From: Lucifuga dentata | Lineage: Eukaryota > Chordata > Actinopteri > Ophidiiformes > Bythitidae | Length of the DNA stretch: 64,000 nt | Reading direction: 5' to 3' | NCBI GenBank assembly: GCA_014773175.1 | Contig: VXCM01001271.1 | Coordinates: 1-64,000, forward strand | Shown here: one piece after another, positions 1 through 10,771 of the stretch | Position numbering within the stretch: the first letter of the stretch is position 1 | Layout of the letters: the number at the start of each line of letters is the position of its first letter | Made by a program: the position numbers and the translations under genes | Notes under the pieces: generated by a model | The model's database searches: none | What the model was told of the DNA's origin: nothing | Seen by the model: the letters and a program-made list of their open reading frames with translations, nothing else

Positions 1-689
1 ATTATCACTCTTAAAGGTCTAATTTCCTCTACCCACATCAATGCCAACAGAATAGCTACCATTTCATCTGTGTATACTGATAAGCTGTTTGAAATTCTTT
101 TGCTAACCTGAATGTCTGTCTTCTGTCATGCTGCGTGTCGCTCTTTAAATGCTCTGGCAGCTCTTAGATTGATTCTACCCGGCATATTCCATCTTTCAGC
201 AGATTCCTGCCATACTTTATTTATTTAGTCAGTCACCATTCCATCCATTTATGTGCACTTTTAATTTTTTAGAAATTTTTTATTTTCTCCTCTTCCCAGT
301 ATTTTCCGAAACTCCACTTTGACTTGACAATGAGAATATCACCAATCAAGACTGCAGAGTTAGCCTCGCATGCACACACACACACGCACGCGCACACACA
401 CACACACACACACGCCTTCAAGAATTTGGCTCAAAATTCTTCTTAGAGTTAATGTTGTCAAGTAAAGTCAAAGTTTAGTTATATACAGTAGCACATTTTA
501 AAACAACTAGCATTGATCAAACTGCTGCAATGATAAATAATAAAATATGAATAAAAACAAGAGATGTAACATAAATATACACATATACATATTTACACAT
601 GCATACATGAAAGTAAAGTATAAAAGTAGCTTGCAGTATAAAAATTTCAGATCAAGGAAGGTTCAAATGCTGATGTGTGGACATGAGTT
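1..689. other. Intergenic 5' flank, no gene seen
   Basis: AT-rich sequence with no coding exon that I can support. The only clear structure is the CA-type microsatellite at 373-413. Confidence 0.6.
373..413. repeat. (CA)n microsatellite
   Basis: Alternating CA run with a few CG interruptions, read directly from the sequence. Confidence 0.95.
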
Positions 690-772
690 TTAAAGGACCA
701 TACTGCTCATTTTGCATATTTGAGCCTAATAGGTTCATACATTTTACATTACTGACAATCATTTCCCAAAGG
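690..772. mobile_element. TTAA-ended MITE, left-end fragment
   Basis: Begins TTAAAGGACCATACTGC and runs through the family's terminal block (gagcctaat, then actgacaatcatttcccaaag). It stops at a T-run. No matching right end follows nearby, so this is a truncated copy of the family seen complete at 5628, 14157, 24473, 29330, 45013, 54238 and 60024. Confidence 0.8.
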
Positions 773-2249
773 CTTTTTTTTTTGAGTTATTGAGTGTTTT
801 GTTTCCTGGAGTTGCTCCATTCTGATATTTTGGGATTCATGCACAGACTGACTGGCAGCAAGAGATTTACTTTGGTTCTTCTGCTTTATAGAGAAGTGTC
901 TGTTTCATTTTCACACAGACCTTAAGTTACAAGTCACAATATCTTAAGAATATCAGTTGGACTTTTGAAAAGTCCAGAATCCAGATCTGACTATTCCGGT
1001 ATAGAGGAGGGGGGTCAAATCCAGGGCACTGGGACCAAATAAGACTCAGTATATGTAAATCTGTTGAGCAATTTTCCAGTCTCTCTTTATATCATTCCCC
1101 AAAATCGAATCTCGCCTCCTACGGTCTCAGAAATAAGCTAATTTCAGGCCTGCTAAAATTGTGTTATGAGAATTGATTGAAAGGGCAATAAGAGCAGATC
1201 GATGAGCAGATGAGTGCTGGACCAGTGTAACTCTACTCTGCGAGTCCCTGAGGCGGATTTGGCATCGATTCAGATGACACTCTTTCATTAATGTTTGGAC
1301 GGTCGTTCACCCGTAGCCAGAACTCTTGATACGGAGCTCTGGCTGCTCGACCCGCCACGCGTCTGTGGGAAACAGAGAGCAGAGAGGCTGTTAAAAATGA
1401 AAACACTAAACCCTGCTGCTTGCAGGGTTAGTCCATGTTTATACATTACCGCGCAAAAATTTGGAATCACAGGTTATTTTCACATAGCATCAAAATGAAA
1501 CAGACACTTTTCAATAAAGCAAAAGAATCTGTGTATCATTCGTTCTCTTTATATCCATTTAAGAATCCAAAATCAGAAAACGAAAAAACAATTTGCTATT
1601 TTGGTATTTACAATCCAACATGAAAAAATGAAACAAAACAAAAAAAACAAACAAACAACAAAAAAAAAAAAAATCAAATAATCATGCTTTCAATTTTATG
1701 TTCAAGTTAAAAATAGAAAATGAGAAAATGGGGCCATGGACCAAACTTAATTTTAATATTTAAGATTTTTGAATTCATCTGACGTGGAAGTTAGCGAATC
1801 GTTAGCTTAATTCCATGTTTAGCTAGCATTTTGTGTTTTGCAAGCATGGATGATCATGGAGAGTTTCATGTTGTTCAGAGGGAATAAATGCGTAATTCTC
1901 AAAGAGGATGACATGACAACAGAAAATATCAGCAGAATCTTTCAGGTATTGTACTTTCAAAACTTAAATATCAAAATCAAGTTTGGTCTGTGGTTCCATT
2001 TTGCCATTTTCTATTTTTAATTTGAGCATAAAATCAAAAGTACAAAACACAATTCATTATTTGTTTCTTTATGTTGGATTTGTAAATGAATAACGAAATA
2101 ACAAATTGTTTTTGAATTCTTAAATGGACATGAAAAGAACGAAAGATACACAGATTCAAAAGAAGCAAAGGTGGCTTTTTATGTAAATTCTCTTTTTTAT
2201 TGTTTTTTTTTTTTTTTACATTACACATTGCACAGTAGACAGAAAATAG
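773..2249. other. Intergenic, no gene seen
   Basis: No exon-like frame with recognisable protein similarity. Short open frames at 1288-1623 and 1838-2020 have low-complexity or compositionally random translations and no splice or family support. Confidence 0.5.
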
Positions 2250-2425
2250 GTTGACCAATAGGACAATTTTGTTGACTAGAGGACTTGAGTTGACCAGAGA
2301 AGCATTCAGGCTAACTTGAGGGCACTAGGGGGACACTTGGGCAACCAGAAGGGTGCCTTGGAATACCCAGGTAATCAGAGGGACACTTCTGGGGGCACAT
2401 GGACTCACCAGAGGGACGTTTCATT
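2250..2425. repeat. Degenerate minisatellite, block 1
   Basis: Irregular repeats of a roughly 20-30 bp motif of the type 'ttgggcaaccagaggg' or 'gttgaccagagg'. The block stops abruptly at 2425. A second block of the same motif starts near 4016, so the array appears split by about 1.6 kb of other sequence. Confidence 0.6.
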
Positions 2426-2760
2426 TCATTTTTCATTTCAACAGATTTATTTCGGTAATTTTTTCAACCTTATGCAACTCTAATACATATGAAAATAAAT
2501 AATAAATAATAAAGTAATTCAAATCATAACCTTAAAATATGTTTATACTAACAGAAAACATGTAGGTTGGAGCCTTGCTTATTACACCTATTTTTACATT
2601 AATCATTTTGTTCAGATTCACACATATTCATATTATATACACAAACAGTCCCAAAAGTCCCAGACAAAAATTCATATATACACTCATGGTTATACCTCAG
2701 TTGTATATTTGTTAATCATCTTATTTTTTTCACAACATATGCAATCCAAATGTTGAGTCA
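2426..2760 (-). mobile_element. Possible retroelement 3' end
   Basis: Starts with a (TTTCA)-type simple tail followed by AT-rich sequence, as expected for a minus-strand LINE or SINE 3' end inserted into the minisatellite. I could not identify a family or a coding motif, so this rests on the tail and the position only. Confidence 0.25.
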
Positions 2761-4015
2761 AATGTTAAACCCGTTTCACGACAAGCGTTGAGCATTGCAC
2801 TGACCTGGGCGTTCTATTATCGTGTATTTTTCATTGTTGTGGGAGCTGAGCGGCGACTCCTAACATTGCGTCACGCCACCTTGAGTGCCGCACAATGCTC
2901 GGATTCTCTGTTTTGACGCAGTGCTCAAACTTCAAGTAAATTCAACTTTGACCTTTCCGACACAACACAACACACACAACACAACACAGCTTTAAAAAAA
3001 AGGCACTTGCTTGGCAAAAATTTCAGCAGTCAGACATAGATAATCCGTTTGGAAATTGTTAGTGTCTGAAATGTGACGTTAGCCGTTAGCTACATCTACA
3101 TCTATGCTTGGCTAGCGGTGACAGACTATATAGCGACTCTTCCCTGAAGTTTATAAACCGAAACCTGATTTTAACCACGAATGTGCAAATATCGCGTGTA
3201 GGCTACATCCTGTCTTTACAGTCCACGGTACCCGTTAAGTTGTCATTAGCAATGAGCACTTCCTGTCAGCACTAGCATTACCCTAAGACCCTGATACAAG
3301 AAGTTTAGGCTAGCCTCACACCAAAGTGGTTTAGACCAGTCTACATCAAGTCAAAATGTAGAATTCTAATCTTTTAACTTTTAGGCTAGGTTGAAGAATA
3401 TCCGTCTCACTCACTGTCTCCTTCCTAAAGCCTCACCTCCTTCCAATACACCTTCAATTAAGACGTGGCCTGCCCCATTAATATTACTGTATGAACTTTA
3501 GTTAACGACAGCTGTTCCTCTATATGCAACAGTTATTGTAGTTGTGAGAATAAACTTAAGCAATATATATATTTTTACTGCTGAGGTGCTGTTCAGTCAT
3601 CATTGAGTCCAAGTTAACCTTTCAGAAACCCATTTGTAACTCATAATTACTTCATACACATACTGTTGTATTTTAAATCATCAAGGAGAGGTTTTTATGT
3701 GTAAAAACTTAAAAAATACAAACAATAAAATTAGTAGACCAGTCCTTTAACTACAATGAGTTAATTTTATTTTGAATTGCTCAAGCTTACAGCAAAAATA
3801 CTTAAAAATGGTAAAACAGGAAAATATAGAAAATGAGTACAATACAAAAAATCATCTTAAATTGTCTAAAATCCTCTAAATAAAAATCACACGCCAAAAT
3901 GTTCTTACCCCATAAAACGGGAAATCTCTGAAACAGTGATGTTGAGATTCAGACTCGGTTCATGTACAAGCAGAGCGCTGAACACCCAACACTTATCATG
4001 TGAAACGGGCCTTAG
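2761..4015. other. Intergenic, no gene seen
   Basis: Mixed-composition sequence with several gttagc/gctagc motifs. No coding exon or RNA gene is recognised. It lies between the two minisatellite blocks and may be part of the sequence that separated them. Confidence 0.4.
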
Positions 4016-4215
4016 AAAATAGATTTGAGCAACCAGGAGATACTTTTGGGCAACCAGAGGGTCATGTGGCACTTGAGTGGTACTTGAAGCGTACAACAGG
4101 AGCTTTTTGTCAATTCATTGGCTTAAGGACCAGACATACATTTGGGCTGACTAGTGGGGCATTTGTGTTGACCGGAGATGTACTTAAGCCAAGCAGAGGA
4201 GCAACTGGGGGGTAT
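4016..4215. repeat. Degenerate minisatellite, block 2
   Basis: Repeats of the same 'gcaacca-gagg', 'ttgggc' and 'cacttgag' words as block 1 at 2250-2425. It is open in one frame by chance, because a short-period repeat lacks stops. It is not a supported gene. Confidence 0.6.
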
Positions 4216-4860
4216 TTAATTCCCCGCTGGTGTGACTTGACCCAAATCTACCCAGATCCCAGATACCCAGCTAAATAGATTTTTTTTTTTTTNCCCCCCC
4301 GCTCCTCGCCTCCACACACACACATGCTGAAATAGCAAGCATTCCTGTGTCAGCAGCCCTCAGTGTGTGTGCGGTGACTTTAAGCAGGGCCGGCAGCTCT
4401 GCGGGTCACAGCCATTACTTACCTCCATGCAGGGAAACATCACTTATGAAAACATGGATGGAGAGAAGTTTTTTCTCTGTAAAAACATGTGAGGGGTGTA
4501 TGTTTGCGTGTGTGTGTGTGCACTTAAACACGCTTACAGACCGTTGTGTTCAAGTGTGAGTTTGTGTATTTGTGTTTGCAGAGGTCATGTATACACAAGA
4601 GTTCAGCCAGGTGCCACACACACACACACAGACACACAAGTACCTACAGGACAAGAATAACTTAGACCTCCCACGTTTTTCTGAGTCTGAGTCTGCTTGT
4701 CATCCTGAGTCTTCCTCAAATATCTTCATCTGAACCAGGACTCATAATGTAGTGAAGGAAAAATAATGTTAAAGTACTCAAGTATCTAAAGTAAAAGTAC
4801 ATAGGGAAGTTTAGTTTTACTGCTTTGTGAAAGTTCTGGGGATTTTTTTATGATTTTAGA

Positions 4861-5422
4861 TCAGCTGAAGACAAAAAGAAAGAAGAGAGTGAGGAAGTAA
4901 AGAAAAGAAAGAGCTGGAAGTAGGAAGTAAGGACATAAGGGAACAAGAAAAAGGTAGAGTGAAAGAAAGGCAAAGAAGAAAGAATGAAAGAAGAAAATAA
5001 AAACAGAAAAAAAGACAATTGGGAAAGAAATCAGGAGAAAAGGAGGGTCAGAAGGAAAGAAGGAAAGAAAGGAAATGAAATAGAAATAGGAGTGATAGTG
5101 GGAAAGAAGGATGAAAGGCAAGGAAATGAAAATCCTAAGGAAACAAGGAAGGGTAGCAGGAAGAAAGTGCGGAAAGTCATGGAGTAGGAAGGACAGAATG
5201 AAGGAAGGAAGAAAACAGGAGAGAAGAAAGGTCAGAAGGAAGGGTAGGAAAAAGAAGGAAAGAATAGGAAAGGAGGAAGGAATTACAAAAAAGGAAGGAG
5301 AGAAGGAAAGCAACAAGGAAAGAGAAAAGTAAACTAGGAAGGAAGGAAGATGGGATGGAAAAAGGGAAGGAAGAGAACAAGGAAAGAAAGATGATATTGT
5401 ATAAGCTTATATCTCATTTAGT

Positions 5423-5463
<41 letters not shown>

Positions 5464-5465
5464 AA
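4861..5465. repeat. Long polypurine (GA-rich) tract with (GAAA)n end
   Basis: About 600 bp almost entirely A and G on the + strand, ending in a pure (GAAA)n run at 5425-5465 and a short (CCAT)n run. The low complexity produces long false reading frames on both strands, rich in K/R/E/G on + and F/L/S/P on -. They should not be annotated as genes. Confidence 0.95.
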
Positions 5466-5627
5466 TCCATCCATCCATCATATAAATGTAGTGAAGGAAA
5501 GTAGAAAGTCTCCCAAATCCAAGAAAAGCACCAGCACCTTATGTAGATGCACTTTGTATTAAAACTCTCTACTCTTCTTTTGTTGTTCTGTACATCATGA
5601 TACTAATCTATTTCAAGAGAATTTGAA

Positions 5628-6202
5628 TTAAAGGACGATACCACCCATTTTGCATGTTTGTGCCTTTCCGTTATATTTTCATACACGTAACATTACTGAC
5701 AATCATTTTCCAAAGCATTCTACTGGAATGGTTTATTAAAAATGTTTTTCCTACCTTCCAGGTCTCCACTGGTTTCAGTTCATTCTGGTACGCTATTAAA
5801 ACCAATTTATTGATACTTGAAACATTCTTGGGATAGGTAATCCATCATCGCCAACAAGATGTTTTGGGTTTTTTTTAGAAGTTTCATAAATTTAGTGTTT
5901 AAGCGCAATAAAAAGCGCAGAGTGAATGTATGTCTCCACCAGGAAATATAGTCCCAAAAGAAGATCTGTGTTTATCAAAAAATTTAAACGACGGTGACTT
6001 CATAAGGCTGCGTAACTATTAGCAGGCCATTTTTAAGGTGGGTGTATTGCTTGAATATTTGATTTTGAAAAACTAAGAAATTTTGCAAAATATCAGGAAA
6101 GCTGAAACACGGTTTTATCCTTTGGGAAATGATTTGACAATCATTTCTCATTTAGGGAAATATTAGGTTCAAACATGCAAAATAGATGTTATGGTCCTTT
6201 AA
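5628..6202 (-). mobile_element. TTAA-ended MITE, full length
   Basis: Non-coding element of about 575 bp bounded by TTAAAGGAC and GGTCCTTTAA inverted ends. Internal words shared with the other copies include gaaacattcttgggatagg, aaaagcgcagagtgaatg and ggaaatatagtccc. Taking the 24473 copy as forward, this copy is inverted. No transposase frame is present, so it is non-autonomous. Confidence 0.9.
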
Positions 6203-7386
6203 AGCTGAAGGTCTCTAACCGCTTTAAAACACAACACTAAAGTTGTGGCAAAACAATCTTATCCAAGAACACAAATCAAACAACAGACTTGACAAAATCG
6301 ATCTCATTGTCCATTTTGACCCAAATGACCTCCACTTTTGATTAACAATCATAATAAAATAGGCAGAAATTGAAATATAATGTTGGAGAAATTCACTTGG
6401 CGTTGTTTTCTTACCACAGTAAGAAAACAATGCCGGACGTTCCAGCTGCAGCTGGAACGTCTCAGGCCGGAGTTTTAGACAGAGCGACGGAGAAATAAAC
6501 TTCTCCTTCGGGGGAGAGATAAACATTTACTTTCCCATGAGGAGTTGGTGATAACATTAAAAGGAGATCATCAAAAATGAGGAGAAAGCAGAGGAAATCA
6601 GATGGCGACAGTGAGAGTGAGATACAGAGAAGTACAAAAAAAAAAAAAAAAAAANAAAAAAAAAAAAAAAAAATCAATATACACAAATTATTACATGAAC
6701 TGTGACTATAAGTCAAATTGCGGACTCTGTTCTGCATCTGAACAAAAATATAATTTAATCTGGAGACAAGCAAAATACAATTTAATCCATTCTGTAAATC
6801 AAAATTTCACTTCAGCCTGATCTGGACCATTTATAAGCGACACATCGCTTTCCAGTTGATGATTTTTTATGTTTGGTTTTTATTTTAGTACTTCCTGTCA
6901 CAACAGAAAACTCTTATTTTGAAAGTCTAAAGTGGTGGAGTTAGATGATAGCTGAAGAACAGTGGAATGTCTTCAGCTCAATTATTTTTGGGTTTATTAA
7001 GATTAATAAGGTGGTGTGTATTAGATATTTGATTAAAGAGCTAAAGAGGCAAGGAGGTATCTTTTAAGGATGTTGAGTGTTGGTGCTTGAAGATACAAAT
7101 TTGGTAGTGTTAGCTTTTCTGCTTTAGCAATTCTGAAAAAGAAATTCAAGGAAAAAAAAATCTACAAAAGATAGAATAAATTCAAGAGAAAAAAACTAAC
7201 TGTTTCTCATAAATGTGGGGAAAAAAAGTCCTTTTTGCCATTTGCCCTTCCTGTTTGCTGTTTACAGCTTTGATAAAAAATGTCCAGATTTTCACAAAAT
7301 CAAACGCTGTTTTTACAGTGCAACTTTTTTGGTGGCAGACAAACTCAGTGAAAAGTAAATTTCCAAAAAAAACATTACTTTAGACT
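6203..7386. other. Intergenic, poly-A gap, no gene seen
   Basis: Contains a poly-A run interrupted by a single N at 6655 and AT-rich flanks. No exon is recognised. Confidence 0.5.
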
Positions 7387-8030
7387 CAGAGGTGGGTAGT
7401 AATGCATTCCATTTACTCCATTATATTTATCTAAGTAACTTTTTTCACAAAATTGTACTTTACTAAGTAGTTTTATTGCAGGATATTTTTAACTCATACT
7501 TGAGTATATTTATGAAGAAAAAAATATATTTTTACTCCGTTACATTTGGTCACACTCTTTGTGTTTCTTTTGATTTCACCGTTTGAATTCAGTCACGTTC
7601 AGTTTTTCTCTCATTCTCAGACACTACACTGTCTGCTTCAGCTCTGAACTAGCCACGCCCCCACCCTCCGTTTCCATGGTTTCACCTGGAGCAGAACAGT
7701 CATGGCAGAACCAACAGCAGGAGGTTTAGAAGAGGCACATCCCTGGCCACACATTCAAATGCTGTTTTCTACCAAAACCAACAGCTACTTAATGCATCTT
7801 TGTCTGCTAAAAATGTGACATTTCAGCTTCTAAGAATCAACATGGAACTTGAAGAAACATGTGGCGGTAAGCTGCAACGTTAGCTACTTAGCTAGCTGCT
7901 GCTGCTAATGCTAACTCAAGTTTTCCTGTTCTATTCTGAGTAATTTCATGAAGCTAACCTAGCTAACTGTCTTGGGGCCAGGCTAGAATTGTCATGATTT
8001 GTTATGTGGTAAATATTTGATTTATTACTA

Positions 8031-8270
8031 GGTGCGTTTCCATCCAACTATTTTTATGCAAATAATAAATATGTGCATGAGAAAGCTTGAATGGAAACAC
8101 TGTTAATTCACATTAACTCCAAAATGTGCATTAAAAATTTGTGCGCTTAGCAGAGGTGGATCAACTGATTATTTGCATAAGATGAAATGTGAATAAAGTG
8201 GATGGAAACAGTTTATTCACATTAAGATGAGGACGCGATGTGCTGCCGGTTGAGCACGCACACACATACA

Positions 8271-8321
<51 letters not shown>

Positions 8322-8768
8322 CTCAGAAGAGCAGGTAGTCGTTAACAAGCGCCTGCAGAACGATGAATCTGTTATTCTCTACGGCGAATTTATGCAGCGT
8401 GTCAAACGCCGCGTGAATGATTGTTTTACTCACAATGAAAGTTTGACCCACCATGCGGTATTCGGTACACTTAACGACTTTATAGAGCGCCAATGCGCTA
8501 TCATTAGCGTCACTAGCTTGTTGGCTGCATTAATAAGGCATGTATAACTGCATATGGGCTGTAATAAGTATTCTTCCACACCAAGGGTTTCATTTGAACT
8601 CTGTATGCTGTGTGTTTTGCTGTGGACATTAGTTTATGTAGGATGAAATCACCTCTGAGATAATTTGCATAACGTAGTTGACGGAAATGCAGATCAATTT
8701 ACATTTCCTTTAATCGAATAAACAGAAATGTGCATTACAAATGTGAATAAGTCGGATGAAAACGCAGC
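8031..8768. mobile_element. Element nested in the hAT copy
   Basis: Left end ggtgcgtttccatccaac and right end gtcggatgaaaacgcagc are imperfect inverted repeats. Matching internal blocks (gtgaataa, tgcataa, aaatgtgcat) occur near both ends. The interior carries a (CA)n run and shows no coding frame. I could not settle the family or a clear target duplication. Confidence 0.6.
8255..8320. repeat. (CA)n microsatellite
   Basis: Pure CA alternation for most of its length, inside the nested element at 8031-8768. Confidence 0.95.
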
Positions 8769-8898
8769 AACTGTCTACTGTTTCTTTATATATTTGGATT
8801 GTATTAGAAGCTACATATGGCATTTTGTTTCTCTCAGACGAGCACTTTATAGCTTGTTGATTATTCTAAAGAATAAACTTGATCAAAGTTACTCATTA

Positions 8899-9029
8899 CT
8901 CAAGTAATCTTTTTATAGATACTTTCTTACTCTCACTCAAGTAATTATTTTGATGACTACTCTNCTCAAGTAATCTTTTTATAGATACTTTCTTACTCTC
9001 ACTCAAGTAATTATTTTGATGACTACTCT
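8899..9029. other. False 65-bp duplication around single N
   Basis: 8899-8963 is repeated identically at 8965-9029 with one N between them at 8964. This looks like two contig ends that overlap but were not merged. See the assembly finding. Confidence 0.85.
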
Positions 9030-9106
9030 TGTACTTGAGTCACTATTATCATAAAGTAACAATATTTTTACTTGAGTACAATTTCTGGCTACTCTGCCCA
9101 CCTCTG

Positions 9107-9531
9107 TTTAGACTCCAGAGAAATAACTGCAGTATATGAGTGAAAGCACTTAGTTACTGTCCTGCTTTGGTGAGACTCATGCTGACATAAATCGATGAGA
9201 AAAACTCCCAGAATGCACTGCTGTGCGCTGAAACACGCTGACCCCAATTTGGCTGTATTGTTGCAGAACGGAGACGAATATGAGACGCAAATGAAGTGGG
9301 ACAGACGTTTCAGCTGCAGAGAGGATGTGATTATCACTCATAGATTAGTCTGCTGGCTGAGGTGGATCATCACCCTGACATGCGTGTGCACAAACGCACA
9401 CACGCAGAGGACAAAAGACACACACAGACAAATAAATGTGTAGAAAATCATGCAACAGAGACAAACAGATGTACTGTTACTAAAAACACACAAAAGATGC
9501 AAAACTGTAAGCTTATTTATATCATGCACAA

Positions 9532-9562
<31 letters not shown>

Positions 9563-9974
9563 GACACACACACAATGACCTCATCACGACATGTAAATAA
9601 ACACGTCATGAGACAGATTTCATCCAAACAGCCCGCATGAAATGATGATGATGTCCAGCATTGGAGGAAGATGAAGTCACGTCCTTTACTGAAGTAAATG
9701 CACTAACAGCACACTGTAAAAAATACACAATTACAAAAGCTATTAAGCAGCAAAAGTAAAAGTACTCAGAATGAAGAATTCAGATGGGTTGAGGGAAAGT
9801 GACCTCGTCACCAGTACTGTCAGTTTTATGGATTTTCATGTTTTCAAAGAAAGAAAGAAATGTCCATTCATTCTTTTCTTCTTCTTTCTTTCTTCCTCTG
9901 GTCCTTCCTTCATTTCTTTCCATATTTCCACTCCTCTTTCCTTGTGTCATCAGGTGTTAAAGCGAATTGACACA
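9107..9974. other. Intergenic with (CA)n, no gene seen
   Basis: Holds a CA-rich microsatellite at about 9528-9574 and decayed hAT-type 'aagtaaaagtactc' sequence near 9750. The open frames here arise from CA/GT repeats. Confidence 0.5.
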
Positions 9975-10771
9975 TTAAAAGATCATACCAGTGATTATTT
10001 GAGCCCAATTTACGTTACTGACATTTCCCAAATATACTACTTCAGCAGTAAATTTCCGAATCGTTTTACTGCCTTCCTTTACTACCTACCTTAGGTGTTT
10101 TGCCAAAGTAACTTTATTTAACCGATCCAACACCAAGCTGCACAGAAGACAATGTATGAATGAATGAATGAATATATTTTTATTAAGGTGTCATACACAC
10201 TCATGTGCCCAGCCCACATGGGCTTACAAGACACCATTACACACATGCCGGATACTTCCATATAAACGTATACATACATATACAATGATACCACAACTCA
10301 AAGAAAAATTACAGAAGAAGAACAAACAAAAATTTTCCACATACTATAGTCATTGAACAAAAACCCATCCTGCTTTCTCTTCCAGGCTTTTGAAACAAAA
10401 TTAATTAACTTAAAAACCCCAAAACTAAACAGCCATTCCAATTTCTGATAATCCATCCACCAAAAACTCTCCGGCTCTTTAACAAACATTTCATCAAACA
10501 TTAATGTATGTCTGCCAGGAAATATAGTCCCAGGAGAAGATGGCTTTTACAGAGAAATTAAAATGAGCATGCCTTCTACAATCATGCAAAAGTGTTAGAA
10601 GGTAAAACATTGAATTTTAAAGTTCACCTGAACTGAAGATTAGGAGCTTTGAAAAAATAACAGGAAAACTAAACTACGGTTATATGTTTTGGAAATGGTC
10701 AGTAATGTGACATATATGCACATTGTATATATTGAGCTCAAACATGCACGATCACCGGTATGGTCCTTTAA
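9975..10771 (-). mobile_element. TTAA-ended MITE interrupted by a LINE end
   Basis: Left end ttaaaagatcatacca at 9975 and right end ggtatggtcctttaa ending at 10771 belong to the divergent subfamily also seen at 14157. The body is split by the retroelement insertion at 10159-10502. Removing that insertion restores the family order aatgtatgtctgccaggaaat. Confidence 0.85.
10159..10502 (-). mobile_element. LINE-type 3' end ('LINE-A'), nested insertion
   Basis: The minus strand reads a short coding tail (10501 down to about 10298), then the motif gtcttgtaagcccatgtg, then a (ATTC)n simple tail. The same end occurs on the + strand at 43212-43635. The word aatgtatg flanks it at 10151-10158 and 10503-10510, giving an 8-bp target duplication. 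The coding tail contains W-L-F-x-F-G-V-F-K-L and FVSKAW, which are shared with the second copy. I do not recognise the family. Confidence 0.8.

Larger units (their letters stand above)
7387..9106. mobile_element. hAT-type non-autonomous element with 8-bp TSD
   Basis: The ends are inverted: the left end starts CAGAGGTGGGTAG and the right end closes CTGCCCACCTCTG. The 8-bp word tttagact lies immediately outside both ends (7379-7386 and 9107-9114), the target duplication size expected for hAT transposons. The terminal regions carry the 'acttgagtaa' words typical of fish hAT-derived repeats. There is no transposase frame. A second element sits inside at about 8031-8768, and a false 65-bp duplication lies around the N at 8964. 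Confidence 0.85.

Noticed and set aside
4861..5380. Overlapping open frames of up to 151 codons on both strands
   Set aside because: Same cause: polypurine tract. No domain, no splice context.
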